Positions 1-8,727 of a DNA stretch of 64,000 nucleotides are shown one piece after another. The notes beneath the pieces are model-generated. The model was not told the DNA's origin. It did no database searches and saw only the letters and a program-made list of their open reading frames with translations. The number at the start of each line of letters is the position of its first letter. Position 1 is the stretch's first letter. Location: the NCBI GenBank assembly GCA_007753915.1, contig CP036352.1, forward strand, positions 2,170,001-2,234,000, read 5' to 3'. The position numbers were made by a program, and so were the translations under genes. Source of the stretch: Phycisphaerae bacterium RAS2 (GTDB taxonomy: Bacteria > Planctomycetota > Phycisphaerae > UBA1845 > UTPLA1).

Positions 1-29
1 CAGCCCGACGACCCCATTTTCAGTCAGGC

Positions 30-1556
30 ATGCTTTCGGAGCCACTGATTGCTGTGGGCGGTCACCATTTGCACGTGGACCCCAAGACGGGTCTTGGTCT
101 TTATGGCCCCTATTGTCCGACTGGACAGACACGCCCGCCTTTATCCACGATCATCGTTGGTATCGTTGGTCCACCTGGCATGGCGGCCGATGCAACAAAA
201 TGGCTCGAAGCGTGCCAAAACGTACTCTTAAACGATGGACGTGAGCCTCTTCAGCACCCCCACTTTCCAGGATTTAATGCCGACCACCCGTTCCAGTGTG
301 ACCTTGTCTTCGGCGACACATGGCGCCACCACTTAAAGAATGACGAGATTGCTGCCGCACTTTCCGAGACTAATTTCTACGAGAGAATTCGACGCATCGT
401 AGGAGCCTATGTTCAAGGAATCGAGGTCCTCGCTCAACGCGACCCAAAGCCAAACGTTGTGCTGTGTTGTGTTTCCCAGGACGTGATCGATCTTTGCGGA
501 GTGCGTCCTGCGGGTGCTGGCCAGTTCAAGAGAATTAAGGTGAGCAAATCGGAGCGCGAGGCAATGAAGGATGTCGAATCAGGTCAGGGATTTCTCTTCG
601 CCGGCATGGATCCGAGCCTTGGCATTGAAGACCAACAACTTGGTCACCAAAACCTCCGTCGCGGTCTCAAAGCGGAAGCCATGCAATACGGAATACCCAC
701 TCAACTTGTTTGGCCGCGGTCGCTCGACCTGGAGGACTGCGACCCGAAGCCAGGAGAGCGCCGCGTTCAAGACAGAGCGACACGTGCATGGAACTTGACG
801 ACGGCGCTTTATCATAAGGCAGGGGGTTCACCCTGGCGGCTTGCTCACATCGACCCAACCGTGTGCTTCATCGGAATATCCTTTTACAAAGAGGTCAGAG
901 AGCGCAATCCACGACTTCGTACCAGTATGGCCCAGGCGTTTACAGCCGCAGGAGATGGGTACGTGCTTCGAGGGAATTCTTTTGAGTGGGACGAGGTGAC
1001 GTACGGTCGGTCTCCGCATCTTGATGCGAGATCTGCGACAGCACTTCTTGCAGACGTGATTGAGCTATACAAAAAGCAAAACGAAGGGAGTCTCCCAAGC
1101 CGGATTGTTGTTCACAAGACTTCGCGCTTTTGGGAGGAGGAGCTAGAAGGGTTTCGAGATGCTTGCGGCATGATCCCCAAAAGTGATTTCGTCGCCTTCG
1201 GATGGCGGGGAATTCAGTTCTATCGCGCCGCTGGAGACTATCCGCCGCTTCGCGGCACGTACATTAAATTCACTGAAACGGATCTTGCATTATATACGGT
1301 GGGCTATATTCCATTTTTGGGAACATATCCTGGTGCGCGTGTTCCAAGACCGCTTGAGATTCTTGAGCATCACGGCGATAGCGGCTGGGATACCACTCTC
1401 CGAGAAATTCTCGCTTTGACGAAAATGAATTGGAACACGGCTGATTTTGCATGTAGTGAACCAATTACCGTCGCCTTTGCAAGGCGTGTCGGTCACATAC
1501 TTGCCGAATTGCCAGCACAATTACCGCTTCAAAACGAGTATCGGTACTACATGTGA
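30..1556 (+). CDS. Short prokaryotic Argonaute (MID-PIWI), probably catalytically inactive
   Basis: Short pAgo proteins bind guide and target nucleic acid and trigger a partner effector carrying an APAZ domain. The 508 residues fit a MID-PIWI protein without N or PAZ domains. The MID core lies near residues 200-230 (ending IPTQLVWP), and PIWI runs from about 275 to the end. Family hallmarks are HKTSRFWEE (362-370), MNWN (466-469) and an aromatic C-terminus (EYRYYM). The first catalytic Asp is missing: the usual GID segment reads CFIGISFYKE (279-288). This argues for guide-directed sensing without cleavage. The frame stays open to the window edge and no Shine-Dalgarno precedes the ATG, so the true start may lie upstream. 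No APAZ/TIR/SIR2 partner adjoins downstream; it would have to be upstream, outside the window. GC is lower than in the core genes. Confidence 0.85.
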   Translation: MLSEPLIAVGGHHLHVDPKTGLGLYGPYCPTGQTRPPLSTIIVGIVGPPGMAADATKWLEACQNVLLNDGREPLQHPHFPGFNADHPFQCDLVFGDTWRHHLKNDEIAAALSETNFYERIRRIVGAYVQGIEVLAQRDPKPNVVLCCVSQDVIDLCGVRPAGAGQFKRIKVSKSEREAMKDVESGQGFLFAGMDPSLGIEDQQLGHQNLRRGLKAEAMQYGIPTQLVWPRSLDLEDCDPKPGERRVQDRATRAWNLTTALYHKAGGSPWRLAHIDPTVCFIGISFYKEVRERNPRLRTSMAQAFTAAGDGYVLRGNSFEWDEVTYGRSPHLDARSATALLADVIELYKKQNEGSLPSRIVVHKTSRFWEEELEGFRDACGMIPKSDFVAFGWRGIQFYRAAGDYPPLRGTYIKFTETDLALYTVGYIPFLGTYPGARVPRPLEILEHHGDSGWDTTLREILALTKMNWNTADFACSEPITVAFARRVGHILAELPAQLPLQNEYRYYM

Positions 1557-1714
1557 AGAGACCGGACGAAGTCGGGAGCGACAAACAAGACCTAGAATCA
1601 CATCGTCGAAACTTGTACTTACGGGTTGCCGAAATCCCCTCAATGAGTTACATAAAGGACGTTATGATACGCCATCCGGGCCGGCAGGGGACTCCTACGA
1701 ACAACGCTGATTGA

Positions 1715-1735
1715 GTTCGAATCCCGTTTCCCACC
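1715..1735 (+). other. tRNA 3'-end-like fragment, probable attachment-site scar
   Basis: This stretch starts with a T-loop-like GTTCGAATCCCG and continues like the 3' strand of an acceptor stem (TTCCCACC). The bases 5' of the T-loop do not pair with the 3' arm, and no D arm or anticodon arm can be folded upstream. It is therefore not a tRNA gene. A tRNA 3' end fused to foreign DNA is what integration by a tyrosine recombinase leaves, and such a recombinase starts 22 bases downstream. No second copy was found in the window. Inference only. Confidence 0.4.
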
Positions 1736-1756
1736 GACCTCATCATCCAAGGGAGC

Positions 1757-2734
1757 ATGAGCGACGAGATCGCCCTCGCATCACGGAAGCAGCTTGGCCG
1801 CATCGGGCTTGAGTCGCTTCCGTCCATCATCGCCCAAGCCGGTGAGCGTGCCGGCCGCCGCTTCATAGAGTTCTTCACCGCGAACATCAGAAACCGTAAC
1901 ACGAGGCTAGCGTACGCCCGTGCCGTTGCCGAGTTCTTCAACTGGTGCGACGCCCGAGGACTCCGGCTCGAAACCACCGAGCCGATCATCATCGCCGCGT
2001 ACATCGAAGACCTTCAAAAGTCGCTCGCGGCGCCATCAGTCAAACAGAATCTCGCCGCCATCCGGATGCTCTTCGATTGGCTCGTCGTCGGCCAGGTCGT
2101 CCCGTTCAACCCGGCCGCATCCGTTCGCGGCCCCAGGCACGTCGTCAAACGCGGTAAGACGCCCGTCTTAACCGCTGACCAGGCCCGCAAGCTCCTCGAT
2201 TCGATTGACACCACCACCATCGTTGGCCTTCGGGACCGAGCACTCATCGGTGTGATGGTCTATTCGTTTTCCCGCGTCGGCGCCGTTGTCGCCATGCGGG
2301 TTGAGGACTACTTCCAGAGTGGCAAACGCTGGCAGGTGCGGCTCCACGAGAAAGGCGGAAAACGCCACGAGGTTCCCTGCCACCACAACGCGGAGGCGTA
2401 CCTCGACGCCTACATCGAAGCCGCTGGAATCGGCCAGGCCAAGAAAAGCCCCCTCTTCCGCAGTGTGGACCGCCATCGCCATGTCACGGAACGACCCCTT
2501 CACCGGCTGGACGTTCTCCGTATGATAAAGCGCCGGGCGAAGGCGGCTGGCTTGCCCCAAACTACGTGTTGTCATACGTTTAGGGCCACCGGAATCACCG
2601 CGTACCTCGAAAACGGAGGCACGATCGAGAACGCCCAGGCGATTGCGGCGCATGAATCGCCCAGGACGACGAAGCTGTACGATCGAACCAGCGACGAAAT
2701 CACATTGGATGAAGTCGAGCGGATTGCGATTTAG
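1757..2734 (+). CDS. Tyrosine recombinase / integrase (XerC-D-like)
   Basis: A 325-residue site-specific recombinase that cuts and rejoins DNA through a phosphotyrosine. A SAM-like core-binding domain (about residues 30-115) precedes the catalytic domain. Catalytic positions are visible: Arg173 (SRVGAV), Lys199 (HEKGG), His273 and Arg276 (HTFR), His299 (AAHES) and Tyr308 (KLYDR). All are intact, so the enzyme could be active. It follows the tRNA-like scar and precedes the restriction-modification genes in the same direction. It probably moved the left part of the island. It could equally be a chromosome-type XerC homologue picked up by a cassette; the neighbours favour a mobile-element integrase. 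Confidence 0.9.
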   Translation: MSDEIALASRKQLGRIGLESLPSIIAQAGERAGRRFIEFFTANIRNRNTRLAYARAVAEFFNWCDARGLRLETTEPIIIAAYIEDLQKSLAAPSVKQNLAAIRMLFDWLVVGQVVPFNPAASVRGPRHVVKRGKTPVLTADQARKLLDSIDTTTIVGLRDRALIGVMVYSFSRVGAVVAMRVEDYFQSGKRWQVRLHEKGGKRHEVPCHHNAEAYLDAYIEAAGIGQAKKSPLFRSVDRHRHVTERPLHRLDVLRMIKRRAKAAGLPQTTCCHTFRATGITAYLENGGTIENAQAIAAHESPRTTKLYDRTSDEITLDEVERIAI

Positions 2735-2772
2735 ACCGCACACTAACACATGGCTGAGGGCAGCGGACGCTG

Positions 2773-5700
2773 ATGACCAACCAATTCTTCGAAAGGCCGA
2801 TCCTCAACTCCCCCTACGCCTACCCCGCAAGGCACTGGGAACTTGACGCCTCCGGTCAGCCCACGAACCGAATCCTTGAGCAGCGACGACGAGCGGAATT
2901 CATCACGCCCATCCCGAAGCCAAAGAAGCGAACCAAGGGCGCCACGCAAGAAGAACTCATTTTCAATGAGGCTACGGAGGTCTCCAGCGACAAGCAACGC
3001 TACGAGACCATGTCGATGGTCAACGAAGTTCGCCAACGTGTCGATGCTTGGCGTAAGATTTCAAGCCCCGCCGATTGGCATGTTTCGCCCGAAACAGCCC
3101 GCCTACTCCAGCACTGGCGACATCATCAATTCAGCGACATTCGCCCGTTCTTCTGCCAAGTTGAAGCCGTAGAAACGGCGATCTGGATCAGCGAAGTCGC
3201 TCCGCAACTTAAAGAGGGTCGCCGTGTTCTTGACCATCTTGCCGCAGCGAACGAGCAATCCAATCCCGGTCTCCTCCGACTTGCATTGAAACTCGCAACC
3301 GGCGCAGGCAAAACAACTGTCATGGCGATGCTCATTGCTTGGCAGGCAATCAACGCGGTCCGTCGCCCCAACAGCAAAAGGTTTACGCGAGGCTTTCTTG
3401 TTGTCACTCCCGGCCTCACCATCAAAGACCGGCTTCGCGTTCTTCAACCAAACGACCCGGATAGCTATTTCAAGAATCGGGAACTTGTTCCCGGCGATAT
3501 GCTCGGCGATCTCGACCGCGCGAAGATCGTCATTACCAATTATCACGCCTTCAAGCTCCGCGAAACGCTGGAGCTTTCGGCCGGCGGCCGCGCACTCCTC
3601 GAAGGCCGAGTGCAACGTGAAGGCGACGAGATAAAAACCGTTGAGACCGAAGGCCAGATGCTCCAACGCGTTATGCCCGATCTCATGGGCATGAAGAGCA
3701 TCCTCGTATTGAACGACGAAGCTCACCACTGCTATCGCACCAAACCAGGCGAAGAAGAGGAAGGTGAGCTAACCGGAGACGAGGAAAAAGAAGCCAAGAA
3801 AAACCGCGAGGCCGCGCGGCTTTGGATCTCAGGGCTTGAGTCGGTCAGCAGCAAACTCGGTGTCCATCGCATCTTCGACCTTTCCGCCACGCCGTTTTTC
3901 CTCCGAGGTTCAGGCTATGCCGAGGGCACCCTCTTCCCTTGGACGATGAGCGACTTCTCGCTCATGGACGCCATCGAGTGCGGCATCGTCAAGCTTCCCC
4001 GCGTCCCCGTCGCAGACAACATCCCCGGCGGCGAAATGCCCAAATTCCGAGAACTTTGGAAGCACATCGGTAAGAAGATGCCGAAGAAGGGACGTGGCAA
4101 AGGCGGAGCACTCGACCCACTCGCGATCCCAGTCGAACTGCAAACCGCACTCGAAGCGCTCTACGGCCATTATGAGAAGACCTACAACCTTTGGGAAAAA
4201 GAGGGCATCGACGTTCCGCCGTGTTTCATCGTCGTTTGCCAGAACACAGCGATTTCAAAACTCATCTACGACTATATCTCCGGCTTCGTCCGCCAAGACG
4301 ACAACGGCACCGGCCAGCTTGTCGAAGGCCGACTCCGTCTCTTCCGCAACTTCGACGAGCACGGCAATCCGCTTGGCCGGCCGAAAACGCTCCTCATAGA
4401 TAGCGAGCAGCTCGAATCCGGCGAAGCCCTCGACGACAACTTCCGAAGCATGGCTTCCGATGAAATCGAACGATTCCGCCGCGAGATCGTCGAGCGAACT
4501 GGCGACCGAAAGCAAGCAGAGAATCTCACCGATCAGGACTTGCTTCGCGAAGTCATGAACACCGTCGGAAAGAAGGGGCGACTCGGCGACTCCATTCGCT
4601 GCGTCGTTTCGGTCGCGATGCTGACCGAAGGATGGGACGCAAGAACGGTCACACACGTCCTTGGCGTGCGAGCTTTCGGCACGCAGCTTCTTTGCGAACA
4701 GGTCATCGGCCGTGCGTTACGCCGACAGTCATACGATCTTAATGAAGACAATCTGTTTAACGTCGAATACGCCGATGTGCTTGGTATTCCATTTGACTTC
4801 ACTGCTAAGCCGGTCGTGTCGAAACCACAGCCCCCGCGCGACACGATCAATGTCCGAGCCGTCCGGCCGGATCGAGACGATTGCGAAATTCGCTTTCCAC
4901 GCGTCGAGGGCTACCGCGTCGAGCTTCCCGAAGAGCGGCTTATGGCCAAGTTTGACGCCGACTCCACACTTGAACTTACGCCCGAGCTTGTAGGCCCATC
5001 GGTCACGCGAAACGAAGGCATCATCGGCGAGGGCGTGGATCTCACGCTCGTTCATACGGGAGACCTTCGCCGCTCCACCCTACTCTTCCACCTGACGCAG
5101 CGCTTGCTCTACACGAAATGGCGTGACCCCGGCGAAGAGCCGAAGCTCCACCTCTTCGGCCAACTTAAGCGAATCACGCGGGAGTGGCTCGACAACCACC
5201 TTGTTTGCAAGGGCGGCACCTACCCTGCCCAACTCATGTATCTCTCGCTCGCTGATATGGCCTGCGAGCGCATCACACGCGGAATCGTCAGCAAACACGT
5301 TGGCGAGTGCCCGATCAAGGCGGTCCTTGACCCCTACAACCCGACGGGCTCGACAATGTTCGTGAACTTCAATACGTCGAAGAAAGAACGCTGGCAGACG
5401 GACGCCCGTCGATGCCATATTAACTGGGTGATTCTCGACAGCGACTGGGAAGCCGAATTCTGCCGCGTCGCCGAGGCCCATCCCAGGGTCCGGGCCTACG
5501 TGAAGAACCACAATCTCGGCCTCGAAGTGCCCTACAAGTATGCGTCAGAATCGCGGAAGTACCGGCCCGACTTTATCGTGCTTGTCGATGACGGCCGCGA
5601 GCCGAAGGCCGACGGCACGCCCGACTTGCTCCACCTCGTCGTCGAGATCAAGGGTTATCGCCGCGAGGACGCCAAGGAAAAAAAGGCGACGATGGAGACC

Positions 5701-5877
5701 TATTGGGTTCCCGGCGTGAACAACCTCCGCAGCTACGGCCGCTGGGCCTTCGCTGAATTCGCCGACGTGTACGAGATGCAGGCGGATTTCGAAGCGAAGG
5801 TCGAGGAACACTTCAACAGAATGATTGATAATGCCATCGCGGTTGGCTCAGCCCCGCAGGCTGTCGTAGGGGCATAA
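2773..5877 (+). CDS. Type III-like restriction helicase-nuclease, BPTD_3080 family
   Basis: A 1034-residue restriction subunit. The N-terminus (FFERPILNSPYAYPARHWEL) is the signature I associate with proteins annotated as BPTD_3080 family restriction endonucleases. An SF2 helicase core follows: Walker A ATGAGKTT (175-182), DEAH box (315-318), and motif VI-like QVIGRALRR. The C-terminus carries a PD-(D/E)xK nuclease site: Asp933 in YRPDF, then Glu958 and Lys960 in VEIKG. It likely translocates on and cuts DNA lacking its partner's methylation. The start codon lies 38 bases after the recombinase stop, and the methyltransferase begins 5 bases after this stop, so the two are surely co-expressed. 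Unlike classical type III loci, the restriction gene comes first. Confidence 0.88.
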   Translation: MTNQFFERPILNSPYAYPARHWELDASGQPTNRILEQRRRAEFITPIPKPKKRTKGATQEELIFNEATEVSSDKQRYETMSMVNEVRQRVDAWRKISSPADWHVSPETARLLQHWRHHQFSDIRPFFCQVEAVETAIWISEVAPQLKEGRRVLDHLAAANEQSNPGLLRLALKLATGAGKTTVMAMLIAWQAINAVRRPNSKRFTRGFLVVTPGLTIKDRLRVLQPNDPDSYFKNRELVPGDMLGDLDRAKIVITNYHAFKLRETLELSAGGRALLEGRVQREGDEIKTVETEGQMLQRVMPDLMGMKSILVLNDEAHHCYRTKPGEEEEGELTGDEEKEAKKNREAARLWISGLESVSSKLGVHRIFDLSATPFFLRGSGYAEGTLFPWTMSDFSLMDAIECGIVKLPRVPVADNIPGGEMPKFRELWKHIGKKMPKKGRGKGGALDPLAIPVELQTALEALYGHYEKTYNLWEKEGIDVPPCFIVVCQNTAISKLIYDYISGFVRQDDNGTGQLVEGRLRLFRNFDEHGNPLGRPKTLLIDSEQLESGEALDDNFRSMASDEIERFRREIVERTGDRKQAENLTDQDLLREVMNTVGKKGRLGDSIRCVVSVAMLTEGWDARTVTHVLGVRAFGTQLLCEQVIGRALRRQSYDLNEDNLFNVEYADVLGIPFDFTAKPVVSKPQPPRDTINVRAVRPDRDDCEIRFPRVEGYRVELPEERLMAKFDADSTLELTPELVGPSVTRNEGIIGEGVDLTLVHTGDLRRSTLLFHLTQRLLYTKWRDPGEEPKLHLFGQLKRITREWLDNHLVCKGGTYPAQLMYLSLADMACERITRGIVSKHVGECPIKAVLDPYNPTGSTMFVNFNTSKKERWQTDARRCHINWVILDSDWEAEFCRVAEAHPRVRAYVKNHNLGLEVPYKYASESRKYRPDFIVLVDDGREPKADGTPDLLHLVVEIKGYRREDAKEKKATMETYWVPGVNNLRSYGRWAFAEFADVYEMQADFEAKVEEHFNRMIDNAIAVGSAPQAVVGA

Positions 5878-5882
5878 GACAC

Positions 5883-8654
5883 ATGGCCAAGAAATCCAAC
5901 AGCAAATCAAAGACCGTCGCCACGCTCACCCACGACGAGGCCACACGGAAGAACATTCCCACGGCCGAGTTTCAATCGGTCATGGCCAAGGAGCACCAGA
6001 CGCCTATTCGCGTCGCTTACGACCGCCGCAACCGCGACCTCGACCCGCAGCTTGTCTGGCGCGGCAAGGATGAGCAGGACTGGTCGGACCTTGTCGTTCA
6101 CGCCCCGCCGCTTTTCATCCAGGAGAAGGTCCACCCCAAGGTGCTCATCGACGACTTGCTCCGCCGCACCAAGGCCGACGAGAAGGCGGCCGAGTCACAG
6201 TTGGATCTCTTCGCCGACTTCAACGGCCTGCCGGCGGGCGATGCCAAGACCGAGTTCTATCAGCATGAGGCCAACTGGGCCAATCGCATGATTCTCGGCG
6301 ACAGCCTTCAGGTTATGGCGTCGCTGGCCGAACGCGAGGGACTTCGCGGCCAGGTGCAGTGCATCTACATCGACCCACCATACGGTATTAAGTTCAACTC
6401 GAACTTCCAGTGGTCCACAACTACTCGCGATGTCAAAGACGGAAACGTTGACCACATCACGCGCGAACCAGAACAGGTCAAGGCCTTTCGCGATACATGG
6501 CGCGATGGCATTCATAGCTACCTCACCTACCTCCGCGACCGCCTAACGGTTGCCCGTGACTTGCTCGCAGATTCCGGCTCAATCTTTGTCCAAATAGGCG
6601 ATGAAAACGTCCATCGCGTGCGGGCAGTATTGGATGAGGTATTCGGGGAAGACAATCTTGTCGGCTTGATTCTCTTTAAGAAAACGGGCGGACTGACGAC
6701 AAATTATCTTGCTTCGATTGGCGACTACCTTCTTTGGTATGGAAAATCAAAGTCCGCGACCAAATTTCGACCGCTCTACTTGCAGAAAACACCTGGGAGT
6801 ACGGGAGCAACGCAATTCAAATACGAATTGCTCGACGATGGCTCAATCGTAGAAGTCGGTTTCGACCGAGTTAGCGAATTACCTCCCGAGAAGGCGGTTT
6901 CTCACGACAACATTACTTCTCAAGGAAACGTCCCATACGAATACATGCACCGGGGCAAGCTCTATGTGAAGGGTTACAAACCGTCGCCGAAAAATCTTGC
7001 GAGGGTAGATCGTGCAGGGCGATTCATAGTTCTTGGGCAGACTCCGCGCTACATCCGAAAGCTTTCGGATTTCGGAGTCTTTGCGATCAACGAGTTCTGG
7101 GACGACCTATCAATAAGTGGCTTTGCAGACCCCAAAGTTTACGTCGTGCAAACGGCGACGAGTGCAATTCAACGCTGTATATTGATGACTACCGATCCCG
7201 GCGACCTCGTCTTGGACCCGACGTGCGGATCAGGAACTACCGCTTTCGTCGCCGAGCAATGGGGCCGACGATGGATAACCATCGACACGTCTCGCGTAGC
7301 GCTCGCACTTGCTCGCGCCCGAATCATGGGTGCACGTTATTCATACTATTTGCTTGCCGACAGCCGTGACGGACAAATGAAAGAGGCCGAAGTCGCACGG
7401 AGCGAGCCTTCAAACACGCCGACGCGCGGGAACATCCGCCACGGATTCGTGTACGAGCGTGTGCCACACATCATGCTCAGCAGCATTGCAAACAACGCCG
7501 AAATCGACGTAATCTGGGAGAAGTTTCAGGTAAAGCTCGAACCGCTCCGCGAGCAGCTTAATGGTGCACTCAGCAAGAAGTGGGAAGAGTGGGAAATTCC
7601 CCGTGAGGCAGATCCAAAATGGTCGGACAAGGCGAAGAAATTGCACACCGAATGGTGGGAACAGCGAATCGACCGCCAGAATGAGTGCGACGCCTCAATC
7701 GCCGCCAAGGCCGACTTCGAGTACCTCTACGACAAGCCCTACGAGGACAAGAAGAAGGTCCGCGTCGCTGGGCCATTTACAGTCGAAAGTCTCTCCCCCC
7801 ACCGCGTGCTCGGCGTCGGCGCGGACGATGAACTACTCGACCCCGCTCACCAGCCAAGCCACATTGAGAACGAGACCGACTTCGCCCGCATGATTCTTGA
7901 GAATCTCAAGTCCGCTGGGGTGCAGCAGGCCCACAAGGAAGACAAGGTCAAGTTTACGTCGGTCGCCCCTTGGCCGGGACGTTACGTCTGCGCCGAGGGG
8001 CGCTACGTCGAAGGCGACACCGGCGGCGGTAAGGAGAAGCGGGCCGGCATCTTCGTCGGCCCCGAGTTCGGCACCGTCGCTCGACAAGACCTCGTCGCCG
8101 CCGCCCGCGAGGCCGGCGACGCTGATTTCGACGTGCTGATAGCCTGTGCGTTCAACTACGAGGCCCACGCATCCGAGTTCAGCAAGCTCGGTCGCATCCC
8201 CGTCCTCAAGGCCCGCATGAATGCCGAACTACACATGGCCGAGGACTTGAAGAACACCGGCAAGGGGAACCTCTTCGTCATCTTCGGCGAGCCGGACATC
8301 GACATCATCAACGTGAAAGACGGCAAGATTCAGGTGAAGATCAACGGCGTGGACGTGTTCCACCCCAGTAGCGGCGAGGTCCGCAGCGACAACGCCGACG
8401 GCATCGCCTGCTGGTTCATCGACACCGACTACAATGAGGAGAGTTTCTTCGTCCGCCACGCCTATTTTCTTGGCGCGAACGACCCATATAAGTCACTCAA
8501 GACAACGCTCAAGGCCGAAATCAACGAAGACGCCTGGTCAACGCTCCACAGCGACACCTCCCGCCCCTTCGACAAGCCCAAGAGCGGCCGAATCGCAGTG
8601 AAGGTAATCAATCACCTTGGGGATGAGGTCATGAAGGTGTTTAGGGTGGAGTAA
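5883..8654 (+). CDS. Site-specific adenine-N6 DNA methyltransferase (type III Mod-like)
   Basis: A 923-residue beta-group amino-methyltransferase that would mark host DNA against the upstream nuclease. The catalytic motif DPPY (164-167) precedes the AdoMet-binding motif DPTCGSG (445-451); this order defines the beta class. The stretch between them, roughly positions 6660-7150, should hold the target-recognition domain. It is more AT-rich than the flanks, a common sign of domain exchange. About 400 residues follow motif I, much longer than a plain Mod subunit. They may contact the helicase. The gene starts 5 bases after the restriction subunit. The function is well supported; the recognised sequence cannot be read from the DNA. 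Confidence 0.9.
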   Translation: MAKKSNSKSKTVATLTHDEATRKNIPTAEFQSVMAKEHQTPIRVAYDRRNRDLDPQLVWRGKDEQDWSDLVVHAPPLFIQEKVHPKVLIDDLLRRTKADEKAAESQLDLFADFNGLPAGDAKTEFYQHEANWANRMILGDSLQVMASLAEREGLRGQVQCIYIDPPYGIKFNSNFQWSTTTRDVKDGNVDHITREPEQVKAFRDTWRDGIHSYLTYLRDRLTVARDLLADSGSIFVQIGDENVHRVRAVLDEVFGEDNLVGLILFKKTGGLTTNYLASIGDYLLWYGKSKSATKFRPLYLQKTPGSTGATQFKYELLDDGSIVEVGFDRVSELPPEKAVSHDNITSQGNVPYEYMHRGKLYVKGYKPSPKNLARVDRAGRFIVLGQTPRYIRKLSDFGVFAINEFWDDLSISGFADPKVYVVQTATSAIQRCILMTTDPGDLVLDPTCGSGTTAFVAEQWGRRWITIDTSRVALALARARIMGARYSYYLLADSRDGQMKEAEVARSEPSNTPTRGNIRHGFVYERVPHIMLSSIANNAEIDVIWEKFQVKLEPLREQLNGALSKKWEEWEIPREADPKWSDKAKKLHTEWWEQRIDRQNECDASIAAKADFEYLYDKPYEDKKKVRVAGPFTVESLSPHRVLGVGADDELLDPAHQPSHIENETDFARMILENLKSAGVQQAHKEDKVKFTSVAPWPGRYVCAEGRYVEGDTGGGKEKRAGIFVGPEFGTVARQDLVAAAREAGDADFDVLIACAFNYEAHASEFSKLGRIPVLKARMNAELHMAEDLKNTGKGNLFVIFGEPDIDIINVKDGKIQVKINGVDVFHPSSGEVRSDNADGIACWFIDTDYNEESFFVRHAYFLGANDPYKSLKTTLKAEINEDAWSTLHSDTSRPFDKPKSGRIAVKVINHLGDEVMKVFRVE

Positions 8655-8727
8655 TGCGGCCTTTGGGCAAACACATTACGGGGATTTGAACCTGCGAGAC
8701 TGACTGGCAAGCCTAAGGGAGAGCCCA

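Noticed and set aside
8670-8700. tRNA-like GGGGATTTGAACCTGCGAG
   Set aside because: Only the T-loop-like bases fit; the stems do not pair and it is inverted relative to the scar at 1715, so it cannot be its attachment-site partner.
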